Shown piece after piece: positions 9,311-17,266 of a stretch of DNA of 64,000 nt. Both the position numbers and the translations under genes were made by a program. Each line of letters begins with the position of its first letter. Position 1 is the stretch's first letter. The notes beneath the pieces are model-generated. The model was not told where the DNA came from, did no database searches, and saw only the letters and a list, made by a program, of their open reading frames with translations. Source of the stretch: DALYLB01 sp964468345 (GTDB taxonomy: Bacteria; Acidobacteriota; Blastocatellia; RBC074); contig CAYXVZ010000008.1 in assembly GCA_964468345.1 (NCBI GenBank), positions 62,001 through 126,000 of the forward strand. Reading direction: 5' to 3'.

Positions 9311-10729
9311 ATGTCGAAGAAGTTTTACCTTGAAACCTATGGCTGTCAGATGAATGTTCACGACAGCGAGAAGGCCTCCGCCGTTCTGGCTGAGGTGGGG
9401 TATACAGCCACGCTTGATCCTGTAGAAGCGGATTTCATTGTCCTTAATACCTGTATGGTGCGCGAGAAGGCGGCCCGCAAGGTATTTTCGAGAATCAACG
9501 ATCTCAAGCGGAAAATCCGAACGGAACAAAACGGACAAAATCCCAAGACGCCGGCCTTTGGCGTAATGGGCTGTGTGGCGCAGGCCGAAGCCGACCGCCT
9601 GTTCGAGCGAAGCCGAGACATCAAGCTCGTGATGGGAACGCAGGCGATCAGCCGGCTTCCCAGGATGATCGAGCAGCTGGAAAGCGGCATTCCCCAGGTC
9701 ATCGATGTTCGCCTGAGCAAAGACCAGGAGATCCTGGAACTCGATGCGGACAAGCGGAATACGCCGTATGTGGCATACGTCACGATCACCGAAGGCTGCA
9801 ACAAGTTCTGTTCCTATTGCATCGTTCCTTTTACCCGCGGCAGAGAGCGAAGCCGGCCCGCGGACCGCATCGTGGAGGAGGCCCGCTCGCTGGCGAGCCA
9901 GGGATTCAAGGAAATCCATTTGCTCGGGCAGAATGTCAACAGCTACGGTCTGAGCGGCAAGTTTCATGGCAGCCTTCCCGCAAGCGACAGCGAGCAAGCG
10001 GAATCAGAATCGACGACCTTTGCGCGGCTTCTCGAGCGCATTGCCGTCGAGAGCGGCCTTCCCAGAATAAAATACACGACCTCATATCCGCGCGATTTCG
10101 ATGGGGAAATTGTGCGAATCATGGACCGCTACGACAATCTGTGCGAGTGGATTCATTTGCCCGTTCAATCGGGCAGCAATGCCGTCCTTCGCGCCATGCG
10201 CCGCGGGTATACGCGCGAAGAGTATCTGGAAAAGATCGAGGTTATTCGGAAAGGGAAGAAGGATTATTCGATCACAGGCGATATCATTGTCGGATTTCCG
10301 GGGGAGACGGAAGCGGATTTTGCGGAGACGATGAGCCTGGTTGCCGAGGTCGAGTACGATGGCCTGTATATCTTTAAATACTCGCCTCGCCCGCGAACGC
10401 CCGCAGCCGCGCTTACGGCCAATGTGCCGGAAGAGGTCATCACAGATCGCTTTATGCGCTTGCAGGAACTGCAGGATCGAATCCAGCGGCGCCGTTATCA
10501 GCGCTATCTCGGCAAAACGGTGGAGGTGCTTGCAGAGGGCGTCAGTTCGCGTTCCGAAGCGGATTTTACGGGGCATACGCGTTGCAATAAAGTCGTCAAT
10601 TTTCGAGCTTCAGGTGATGCTTTAGGTGATCTGGTTACAGTTAAAGTTACAGATGTGAAGAATCATAGTCTCTATGGGGAACCGGTCCGGGGTAACTTGT
10701 GTGCTGTATCTGCTGATATCAATGGATAA
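9311..10729 (+). CDS. miaB: tRNA-2-methylthio-N6-dimethylallyladenosine synthase
   Basis: Radical-SAM methylthiotransferase that adds a methylthio group to i6A37 of tRNAs reading UNN codons. Three cysteines of the N-terminal domain bind the auxiliary iron-sulfur cluster (YGCQMN, LNTCMVREKA, VMGCVAQ). The radical-SAM cluster motif is EGCNKFCSYC near residue 163, followed by IVPFTRGRERSR, a signature that fits MiaB better than MtaB or RimO. A C-terminal TRAM domain (GKTVEVLAEG... then LVTVKVTDVKNHSLYGE) ends the 472-residue protein. The downstream DUF151 gene starts 19 bases after the stop or overlaps it, depending on start choice. Confidence 0.95.
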   Translation: MSKKFYLETYGCQMNVHDSEKASAVLAEVGYTATLDPVEADFIVLNTCMVREKAARKVFSRINDLKRKIRTEQNGQNPKTPAFGVMGCVAQAEADRLFERSRDIKLVMGTQAISRLPRMIEQLESGIPQVIDVRLSKDQEILELDADKRNTPYVAYVTITEGCNKFCSYCIVPFTRGRERSRPADRIVEEARSLASQGFKEIHLLGQNVNSYGLSGKFHGSLPASDSEQAESESTTFARLLERIAVESGLPRIKYTTSYPRDFDGEIVRIMDRYDNLCEWIHLPVQSGSNAVLRAMRRGYTREEYLEKIEVIRKGKKDYSITGDIIVGFPGETEADFAETMSLVAEVEYDGLYIFKYSPRPRTPAAALTANVPEEVITDRFMRLQELQDRIQRRRYQRYLGKTVEVLAEGVSSRSEADFTGHTRCNKVVNFRASGDALGDLVTVKVTDVKNHSLYGEPVRGNLCAVSADING

Positions 10730-10748
10730 ATGGAGAGAGGAACCATCT

Positions 10749-11234
10749 GTGGAAAAAGAGGTTAAAATTCGCAGCCTGCTCGTGGACCCGACAACGAATT
10801 CCCCCATCGTTTTGTTGAAGGAAGTCGATGGTGAATCCATCCTGCCGATCTGGGTTGGACCTTTTGAAGCCAGTTCGATCGCCTCTGAAATCGAAAAAAT
10901 GGCGCCGCAGCGACCCATGACGCATGATCTCTTGCGCAATGTCATCGTTCATATGGGCGGGGAAGTGAAACGGGTGATCGTCACCGAGCTCAAGGAATCC
11001 ACGTTTTATGCCGTTATAGAAATTGCCAGAAACGGGGAGCTGATGATTCTGGATTCGCGGCCCAGCGATGCCATTGCCCTCGCGCTTCGGGTGGATTGTC
11101 CGATCTATATTCGGGAAGAAGTCTTCGATCTGTCCCGCCAGGGGGAAATCGAAGCGATTTCCGACGATCGAATGATCGAAGAAGAAGTCGAGTGGCCGGA
11201 AGAAATCGACGATATCAGCGACTATAAGATGTAA
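10749..11234 (+). CDS. DUF151 / bifunctional nuclease-domain protein
   Basis: A small cytosolic protein of the DUF151 (bifunctional nuclease, BFN) family; the best-known plant member was reported to have DNase and RNase activity, but the bacterial role is unclear. The conserved core is visible: VDPTTNSPIVLLKEVDG, LPIWVGPFEASSIA, and SRPSDAIALALRVDCPIY. The C-terminal tail is strongly acidic. I start it at GTG 10749 because GGAGAGAGG (10732-10740) lies eight bases upstream; an ATG at 10722 overlapping miaB would add nine residues. It sits between miaB and parA in the same direction, a likely operon. Confidence 0.85.
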   Translation: MEKEVKIRSLLVDPTTNSPIVLLKEVDGESILPIWVGPFEASSIASEIEKMAPQRPMTHDLLRNVIVHMGGEVKRVIVTELKESTFYAVIEIARNGELMILDSRPSDAIALALRVDCPIYIREEVFDLSRQGEIEAISDDRMIEEEVEWPEEIDDISDYKM

Positions 11235-11252
11235 GTCCCAGGGGGAGGCGCC

Positions 11253-12020
11253 TTGTCGGGAATCAAAATCGCCATCGCAAATCAAAAGGGAGGGGTCGGC
11301 AAGACGACGACCGCGATCAATCTCGCCGCGGCGCTCGCCCAGAAGGGAAAGCGCGTCCTGCTGGTCGATATGGATCCGCAAGGCAACAGCACCATCTCTT
11401 TTATCGATATGGCGGAAGTCACGAGTTCGATCTATGAATTCATGACCGATCCCACTGTTTCGTTTTCCGACGTCGTTAAGAAGACCAAGGTCGAGAACCT
11501 GGATATCATTCCGTCCCGGATCAGTCTCGCCAAGCTTGAGCGTGAGTTGATCGGCGAGCTCGACGCGCATTTCCGATTAAAGGATCGGATCGACCCCATT
11601 GTTGGAGACTATGATGTCCTGGTCGTCGATACGCCCCCTACTCTGGGTCTGATAACGGTAAATGCGCTGGTTGCATCGACGCACTTAATCATTCCCATTC
11701 AGTCTTCCTACTTTGCATTGGAGGGAACGGACGATTTGCTAGATACGATCGAGAGAATCAAGGCGAGACCTAATCCACAACTTGAAGTTTTGGGAGTTGT
11801 AGTAACACTTCACGATCGGCGGACGACGCTTTCAAGAGATATCTACGATCAGATATGCCAAGTCTTTGGAGATAAAGTGTTTGAGACGACGATCTCGAAA
11901 AGCGTGCGCCTGGAGGAGAGTCCGGCCTATCGGGAGTCGATTTTTTCCTTTGCGCCAAGTTCTAGCGGCGCGGTTGAATATGCCAATCTTTGCGACGAGG
12001 TGATACGACGTGCCTATTAA
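11253..12020 (+). CDS. parA: ParA/Soj-family chromosome partitioning ATPase
   Basis: ATPase that drives segregation of origin regions together with ParB. It has the deviant Walker A NQKGGVGKTTTAINLA at the N-terminus, the A' motif LLVDMDPQGN, and Walker B LVVDTPPTLGLIT; no N-terminal DNA-binding extension, as in chromosomal Soj-type ParA. The 255-residue length fits. The start is TTG with GGGGGAGG (11241-11248) close upstream. Its 3' end overlaps parB by 11 bases, a translationally coupled parAB pair. Chromosomal parAB often lies near the origin, but no dnaA, gidA or origin boxes are in this window. Confidence 0.93.
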   Translation: MSGIKIAIANQKGGVGKTTTAINLAAALAQKGKRVLLVDMDPQGNSTISFIDMAEVTSSIYEFMTDPTVSFSDVVKKTKVENLDIIPSRISLAKLERELIGELDAHFRLKDRIDPIVGDYDVLVVDTPPTLGLITVNALVASTHLIIPIQSSYFALEGTDDLLDTIERIKARPNPQLEVLGVVVTLHDRRTTLSRDIYDQICQVFGDKVFETTISKSVRLEESPAYRESIFSFAPSSSGAVEYANLCDEVIRRAY

Positions 12021-12846
12021 ACGGGGGCTGCCGACGACATTGAAGATGAGACATGACCGGCACTATGTGGAGGAACTGGTTGCGCCGCGGGGAGAAGCGA
12101 TCGGTCGGATGATCGCTCTGGACCGGTTGGAGCCGAATCCCCAGCAGCCAAGGATCGAACTCGGGGACCTCGAAGATCTGATTGCCTCGATCAAGGAAAA
12201 GGGAGTGTTGGAGCCTCTGCTGGTGCGGCCCTCGCAGGTGGGGGGGCGATATATGATCATCTCCGGGGAGCGCCGCTTCCGCGCGGCTCGCGAGGCGGGA
12301 TTGCGCGAGGTTCCCTGCATCGAGATGGATGTGGACGATCGGGCGGTCGCGGAAATCGCCCTGATCGAAAACCTGCAGCGCAAGGACTTAACGGCATTTG
12401 AAGAGGCGGACGGACTGCTCGCGCTCGTGGAGCGCTTCGGATATACCCATGAGGATGTGGCGAAGAAGATCGGAAAATCCCGCACCTCGGTGACAGAGGC
12501 GTTGACGATCGCCTCGCTGCCGGAAGAGATCAAGCAGGCCTGCGCCAAGGCGGAAATCAGCGCAAAGTCTCTGCTTCTGCAGGTAGCAAGGCAGCCGGAT
12601 CTGGAATCCATGCTCAAGTTCATCGCCAAGGTCGTTTCGCAGGGAATGACCCGTGATGAAGCGCGCAAGGTCTCCGCCAAGAAACAGACTCGCCCCCAAC
12701 CCTATTTCCATCAGTTCAAGTCGCCCAGCAAAGACTTCACGTTAGAGTTGAAGTTTCGTAAATCCAATGTCAGCCGGGATGAATTGATTCAGGCCCTGCA
12801 ATCGGCGCTCGCTGCACTGCTAACGGAAGAGCAGGAACAGGAATAG
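12010..12846 (+). CDS. parB: ParB/Spo0J-family partitioning protein
   Basis: CTP-dependent DNA clamp that loads at parS and works with ParA. The N-terminal ParB/Srx domain shows IALDRLEPNPQQPR, the GERRFRAAREAGL (Box II) CTP-binding motif and ENLQRKDLTAFEEADG. A central helix-turn-helix follows (HEDVAKKIGKSRTSVTEAL). The GTG start overlaps parA by 11 bases. The 278-residue length is normal; the C-terminal dimerisation domain is short and basic. I searched nearby by eye for a parS-like TGTTTCACGTGAAACA and did not find one. A 50-bp inverted repeat follows immediately. Confidence 0.93.
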   Translation: MPIKRGLPTTLKMRHDRHYVEELVAPRGEAIGRMIALDRLEPNPQQPRIELGDLEDLIASIKEKGVLEPLLVRPSQVGGRYMIISGERRFRAAREAGLREVPCIEMDVDDRAVAEIALIENLQRKDLTAFEEADGLLALVERFGYTHEDVAKKIGKSRTSVTEALTIASLPEEIKQACAKAEISAKSLLLQVARQPDLESMLKFIAKVVSQGMTRDEARKVSAKKQTRPQPYFHQFKSPSKDFTLELKFRKSNVSRDELIQALQSALAALLTEEQEQE

Positions 12847-12854
12847 GCGACAGG

Positions 12855-12963
12855 GAATCCGGGAAAATCAAAAGTCAAAAGGCAAAGATCAAAAGGCAAA
12901 AGTGATGAGATAACACTTTTACCTTTTGATCTTTGCCTTTTGACTTTTGATTTTCCCGGATTC
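12855..12963. repeat. 50-bp inverted repeat, CAAAAGGCAAA family, copy 1
   Basis: Left arm 12855-12904 and right arm 12914-12963 are complementary over 50 bp with a single mismatch, around a nine-base loop. The arms are built from repeats of the unit (A)TCAAAAGGCAAA capped by a CCGGGAAAA end. It lies between the convergent parB and the unknown gene at 12962, so it could act as a two-way terminator, but it is far longer than a terminator needs. Related elements are at 28014-28089 and 58822-58937. Confidence 0.85.
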
Positions 12964-13516
12964 AGGCAGTTTTTCTACGCTGTTCCTCGACATATCGCTT
13001 GCGCAGTTTCTTGGCCCATTTATCCAGATAAGGACGCAGCGGTTTAAAGAGGTTGGCGCGCCATCCCGCCTGCTGTTCCCGCCAGACGGAGTGATATTTC
13101 TCGATATAGGTGCGAATCGCGCCCTCGTACTGGTTCTTCTTGATGCCGTGCGACAGCGTCAGGTAATAGTGCTGGGCCTGAAGCGAGAAAACCAGATAAG
13201 CGAGATTGGGTTTGAAGTTCAGCTTCGCCGCCATTCGCTGAAAGAATCCGTCGCCGGTCAGGAGTTTGCCGATCGCGATTTCACACCAGGGCTGCATGGT
13301 GCCTTGTTTGGGATGATAGAGCCCGGGCAATTCCGAGATATCGATTCCGCCCCCCTGGCGAGGCAATCTGCCATCGGGGACGATTCGATCGACCAGCACA
13401 ACGCGATTTAGTCCCCGCAGGTGCTCGCGGGGAATGGTATCGAACACACTTTGAATGACTTCTTCCGTTTTTTTGGGGACTTTGATCGTCGCCTGATTCT
13501 CAACCTTGATTGCCAT
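12962..13516 (-). CDS. Conserved hypothetical protein (function unknown)
   Basis: I do not recognise this 184-residue protein. It has no signal peptide or membrane segment. The N-terminal half contains IPREHLRGLNRVVLVDRI and a Gly-rich turn (RQGGGIDISEL); the middle has a Tyr/His-containing stretch (AQHYYLTLSHGIKKNQYEGAI) that might hold a metal or catalytic site; the C-terminus is highly basic (KWAKKLRKRYVEEQRRK). I start it at the ATG giving MAIKVENQATIKVP, which overlaps the 3' end of lpxD by 17 bases, so it is probably translated with lpxD; an upstream start would add 15 residues. The coupling to lpxD may be only positional. Confidence 0.7.
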   Translation of the reverse strand: MAIKVENQATIKVPKKTEEVIQSVFDTIPREHLRGLNRVVLVDRIVPDGRLPRQGGGIDISELPGLYHPKQGTMQPWCEIAIGKLLTGDGFFQRMAAKLNFKPNLAYLVFSLQAQHYYLTLSHGIKKNQYEGAIRTYIEKYHSVWREQQAGWRANLFKPLRPYLDKWAKKLRKRYVEEQRRKTA

Positions 13517-14579
13517 CCTGTTCCTCTTGTTTATCCTCTTGATCTTCTGCGCGAGCCGCAAGCGCTTCGATCTGCGCGATTTTGCCGCGCAATTCTCTGA
13601 GTTCCTTTTGAAGCCGGGGAAGCTGAGCGAAAACCGCGGATGATTTCAGCCAATCCCGATTATCGATGGCAGGGTATCCCGACACCATTTTCCCGGCATC
13701 GATCGACGAGGGGATTCCGGTTTGCGCTGTCGCGATCACGCGATCGCCGATTTTGAGATGGCCGGCCGCTCCCACCTGGCCGCCCAATATGACTTCGTTG
13801 CCGACGCTTGTGCTTCCCGCAAGTCCTACCTGAGCGCATAATAGAGTGTTTTGCCCAACGGTGGAACCATGCCCGATCTGCACCAGGTTGTCAATTTTTG
13901 TCCCTTTTCCAATGACGGTTGCTCCCATTGCCGCGCGATCGACGACGGAGCCCGCGCCGACCTCGACGTCGTCTTCAATGATCACGCGTCCAGGCTGTGG
14001 AATCTTCTGCCACGAACCGTCGCCACGCTTTGCATAACCGAAGCCGTCGGTCCCGATCGTGACATTGTTCTGAAGTATTACTTTAAGTCCGAGAGAGCAT
14101 CCCTCGCGGATCACGCAATGAGAATGGATCAGTGCGCCCGCGCCGATTTCCACATTCGGATAGATGGCGCAGTGCGAGTGAATACGGGCGCCATCGCCAA
14201 TCACGACGTTCTCGCCGATCCACGTCCAGGGGCCGATCGAAACGCCGGCGCCTATTTTCGCGCTCGGCGCAATCACGGCAAAGGGGGAAATCTCGCTTCG
14301 CAGTTCGGGCGGAGGATGAAAGATCGCCATAGCGTCCGCAAAGCTCAGATACGGGTTTTTCGAGATCAAACCCGCCTTGCCTGCCGGCAGTATGGCGGCA
14401 TCTTCAAGAATTACTGCAACAGCCTGTGTGGTGGCGAGATGACGAACATACTTGCGGTTGTTCAGGAAGGTGAGCTGCTCCGGTCCCGCTGCCTCTATCG
14501 TGGCGATCCCTGAGATTTCTATTGAACCGTCCCCTTCCAATTGACATTGCAGCCGCTCTGCCAGATCCTTCAGTTTCAT
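13500..14579 (-). CDS. lpxD: UDP-3-O-acylglucosamine N-acyltransferase
   Basis: Third step of lipid A synthesis: transfers a hydroxyacyl chain from ACP to UDP-3-O-acylglucosamine. The N-terminal uridine-binding domain is followed by left-handed beta-helix hexapeptide repeats (for example IGAGVSIGPWTWIGENVVIG) and the catalytic-His region NLVQIGHGSTVGQN; IGTDGFGYAKRGDGSW is also typical of LpxD. The C-terminal helix is longer and very Glu/Gln-rich (EDQEDKQEEQDGNQG). The 359-residue length fits. It stands alone, not next to lpxA, lpxB, fabZ or bamA as in many Proteobacteria. The promoter should lie in the 216-base divergent gap before xerD. Confidence 0.96.
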   Translation of the reverse strand: MKLKDLAERLQCQLEGDGSIEISGIATIEAAGPEQLTFLNNRKYVRHLATTQAVAVILEDAAILPAGKAGLISKNPYLSFADAMAIFHPPPELRSEISPFAVIAPSAKIGAGVSIGPWTWIGENVVIGDGARIHSHCAIYPNVEIGAGALIHSHCVIREGCSLGLKVILQNNVTIGTDGFGYAKRGDGSWQKIPQPGRVIIEDDVEVGAGSVVDRAAMGATVIGKGTKIDNLVQIGHGSTVGQNTLLCAQVGLAGSTSVGNEVILGGQVGAAGHLKIGDRVIATAQTGIPSSIDAGKMVSGYPAIDNRDWLKSSAVFAQLPRLQKELRELRGKIAQIEALAARAEDQEDKQEEQDGNQG

Positions 14580-14592
14580 GAGAGTTTCATTC

Positions 14593-14621
14593 TTGACAAT
14601 CAGTTTCGCAAGGAATATGTT
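14593..14621 (+). promoter_or_regulatory. Candidate sigma70-type promoter for the XerC/D gene
   Basis: TTGACA (14593-14598), a 17-base spacer and TATGTT (14616-14621). A small hairpin TCCGATAA/TTATCGGA (14636-14661) would lie at the start of the transcript. The box match is good but unproven; the distance to the start codon is about 170 bases. Confidence 0.5.
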
Positions 14622-14795
14622 TATATTCTATTGAGTCCGATAACGTGAAAGACTTATCGGAAGGACAGGCCTTTCAGGATTGATTACACGCAAGTCATTA
14701 GGAAAAATGCAGTTTAGCACAGATGGTCAGGTCTCTCATTGCACCGAGCGATAATTGTTGTTCAGGCGCACTGGCAAAAGGGAACTGGAGGAGAT

Positions 14796-15680
14796 ATGGA
14801 CGATCGATCGTTGGTTGATAGATTTATCGTTTCGCTGCGCGTCGAGAAGGGATTGGCGGAGAACAGCATTCTTGCTTACCGTTCTGATCTGAAGCTTATG
14901 CTCGAAATTTTGCAGAAGGCAGGGAAGGGGCTGCTGACGATGGAGCGCAGCGATCTGCTGGGGGTGGTGGCGCAGCTACAGGAGGATGGCAAAAGCGACA
15001 GCAGCATCTCGCGATTCCTTTCCTCCGTCCGCGGATTGTATAAGTTCCTTCTTGCCGACGGCATTCTCAAGCACGATCCCACGGCTTTCGCCGAGAGCCG
15101 GAAATCCTGGCAAACGCTTCCGCGCTTTCTCACCCAGGAGGAAGTTGAGAAATTACTTGAACAACCGGATTTGAACGATCCGCTCGGCTTGCGCGATCGC
15201 GCAATGCTTGAGGTCCTTTATGCAACCGGGCTTCGCGTCTCGGAACTCGTCAATTTGCGTATGAATGAAATCTCTCTCGACGAGGGATTGGTGAACTGTT
15301 TTGGAAAAGGGAGTAAACAGCGGAAAGTCCCCCTGGGCCGATCAGCTGTCACCTGGCTGCAGAATTACCTCAGCATCCGGGGGAGGCTGCTCAAGAATCG
15401 CAGCTCCGATATGCTTTTCGTGGAGCGAAGCGGCCGCGCGATCACGCGGCAGAAATTCTGGCGAATTATTCGGGACTATGGGATTACCGCGAAGATCGGA
15501 AACGTGACGCCGCATATGCTTCGCCATAGCTTTGCAACCGCCCTGCTTGCCAATGGCGCGGATTTGCGGTCGGTGCAGATGATGCTGGGGCACAGCGATA
15601 TCTCCACGACCCAGATTTATACTCACGTGACGGCTGAGCACCTGAAAGAAGCCTATAAGCAATTTCATCCACGATCTTAA
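14796..15680 (+). CDS. xerD: Tyrosine recombinase XerC/XerD
   Basis: Site-specific recombinase resolving chromosome dimers at dif. An N-terminal SAM-like core-binding domain (residues 1-90) is followed by the catalytic domain with all the expected residues: Arg in ATGLRVSEL, Lys in GKGSKQRKVPL, the His-x-x-Arg of HMLRHSFAT, His in LGHSDISTTQ and the Tyr nucleophile in IYTHV. Length 294 residues, as in XerC/XerD. GGAGGAG directly before ATG 14796 decides the start against an upstream in-frame ATG. No prophage genes surround it, so I take it as the chromosomal Xer rather than an integrase; whether XerC or XerD cannot be said. Confidence 0.92.
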   Translation: MDDRSLVDRFIVSLRVEKGLAENSILAYRSDLKLMLEILQKAGKGLLTMERSDLLGVVAQLQEDGKSDSSISRFLSSVRGLYKFLLADGILKHDPTAFAESRKSWQTLPRFLTQEEVEKLLEQPDLNDPLGLRDRAMLEVLYATGLRVSELVNLRMNEISLDEGLVNCFGKGSKQRKVPLGRSAVTWLQNYLSIRGRLLKNRSSDMLFVERSGRAITRQKFWRIIRDYGITAKIGNVTPHMLRHSFATALLANGADLRSVQMMLGHSDISTTQIYTHVTAEHLKEAYKQFHPRS

Positions 15681-15798
15681 TCACTATTTGGCATGCTTTA
15701 AGCTGTATCTTTGCTTGTTAAGCAGGTGATTTCGGGTTTTTGGGCCCGAGCTAACCAAAAAATCCAGTGCTTTACGAAGTGGATTTTAATTCAGGGCG

Positions 15799-15810
15799 TG
15801 CGTCTGATAA
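15799..15810 (+). repeat. TGCGTCTGATAA intergenic motif, copy 1
   Basis: TGCGTCTGATAA, extended to GCGTGCGTCTGATAA and shared over those 15 bases with the reverse complement of the copy at 38397-38408. It ends 10 bases before the ATG I assign to the aldehyde dehydrogenase. Confidence 0.6.
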
Positions 15811-15820
15811 TAAAATAGAA

Positions 15821-17266
15821 ATGATAAAAGTGCGCAATCCAAGGAACGGAAAGCTCGATTACGAATTCGCCCCGGCGACAATCCCTCAGATAAAAGAAAG
15901 AATAAAAGAGATTCGCCAATCCCAGCCAGACTGGTTTGCAAAGGGGATTTCCCATCGCATTGAGATCCTCGGGAAGTGGAAAGAGTCGATACAGGCAGAT
16001 CGAGCTCGGATTCACGAGGCGTTAACGCACGACACCGGGCGTCGTTTCCTCTCCGAGATGGAAGTTGGCGCGGCCTGCGCTTCGATCGATCGCTGGTGCC
16101 GGAAAGCGCCGATAATGATGGACGCTGATCGCAAGGGCCGATCGGAGGGAGTCCCCTCAATCAGCTACAATTCACAGCTTTTGCCTTACCAGGTCGTCGG
16201 AGCAATCACACCATGGAATTTTCCCCTGCTGCTCTCGCTGATAGATGCCATTCCAGCGCTCCTTGCTGGATGCGGGATGATGATCAAGCCCAGCGAAATC
16301 ACTCCTCGATTTATTGCCCCCCTACAGAAAAGCATTGAGAAGGTGCCGGAACTGGCGGCGGTGTTCCATTGCCTGCCTGGAGACGCCGAAACCGGATCTG
16401 CATTAATCGAAGAGGTGGATGCCATCTGCTTCACGGGCAGTTTGCCAACCGGGAAAGCCGTTGCGATGGCCGCGGCGCGAAGGCTGATCCCCGCATTTCT
16501 GGAATTGGGAGGAAAAGATCCCTGCATTGTAACGGCTTCAGCGGATCTGGATCGTGCCGCTCGATCAGTGCTGCGAGCTTCGATCGCAAATGCCGGTCAG
16601 GCCTGCCAGTCGATCGAGCGAATCTATGTGGAGGAGTCCGTCTTTGAGCCCTTCCTTTCACGCCTCGTGAGCCTGGCTCAAACCGTGCGCATCAATCATC
16701 CCGATCCAGATTTCGGCCAGATCGGCCCCTTGATCTCTCCAGCGCAAATTCAAACGATTCTCTTTCAGATCGAGGACGCGATTGAAAAAGGGGCCCGGCT
16801 TTTAACCGGCGGACAGATGCTGATGCCGGAGGGGCCTGAGGGCGGAAAATGGATGCTCCCAACAATCCTTGTTGATGTAAAACATGAGATGTCGGTCATG
16901 AGGGAGGAAACGCTCGGACCCGTGATTCCCCTGATGTCATATCACAAGATTTCGCAGGCAATCGAACTCGCCAATGACAGCAAGTATGGCCTGTCGGCAG
17001 CGGTTTTTGCCGGTTCGATCGAAGAGGCGGAGGAAATCGCGCGACAACTCAATGCCGGCGCCGTCAGCATCAACGATGCGGGGCTGACCAGTTTTGTTCA
17101 CGATGTCGAAAAGAATTCCTTCGGACAGTCCGGGTTGGGACTCTCCAGAATGGGAGACGCCGGCTTTCTGCGATTTTTCCGAAAGAAAGGACTGCTGATT
17201 CAGCACGGGCAGCCGGCGTCGATCGAGGATTTTGAAGAGGGGCGGTCTATTTTCCGTTCAAGGTAG
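15821..17266 (+). CDS. Aldehyde dehydrogenase family protein
   Basis: NAD(P)-dependent oxidation of an aldehyde to an acid; the substrate cannot be told. The fold's key motifs are present: the cofactor region TPWNFPLLLSL, FTGSLPTGKAVA, the general base in FLELGGKDP (about residue 227) and the catalytic Cys in NAGQACQSIERIYV (about residue 260), followed by LGPVIPLMSY. I start at ATG 15821 (MIKVRNPRNGK), since the residues before it do not look like the family; an in-frame GTG at 15767 would add 18 residues. No clear ribosome-binding site is seen for either. The 3' end overlaps the convergent solute-binding protein gene by 20 bases. Confidence 0.9.
   Translation: MIKVRNPRNGKLDYEFAPATIPQIKERIKEIRQSQPDWFAKGISHRIEILGKWKESIQADRARIHEALTHDTGRRFLSEMEVGAACASIDRWCRKAPIMMDADRKGRSEGVPSISYNSQLLPYQVVGAITPWNFPLLLSLIDAIPALLAGCGMMIKPSEITPRFIAPLQKSIEKVPELAAVFHCLPGDAETGSALIEEVDAICFTGSLPTGKAVAMAAARRLIPAFLELGGKDPCIVTASADLDRAARSVLRASIANAGQACQSIERIYVEESVFEPFLSRLVSLAQTVRINHPDPDFGQIGPLISPAQIQTILFQIEDAIEKGARLLTGGQMLMPEGPEGGKWMLPTILVDVKHEMSVMREETLGPVIPLMSYHKISQAIELANDSKYGLSAAVFAGSIEEAEEIARQLNAGAVSINDAGLTSFVHDVEKNSFGQSGLGLSRMGDAGFLRFFRKKGLLIQHGQPASIEDFEEGRSIFRSR

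Noticed and set aside
11253..13000. parS site near parAB
   Set aside because: No TGTTTCACGTGAAACA-like sequence was seen.
14796..15680. Phage or island integrase
   Set aside because: Length and motifs fit chromosomal XerC/D, and there are no attachment-site repeats or phage genes around it.
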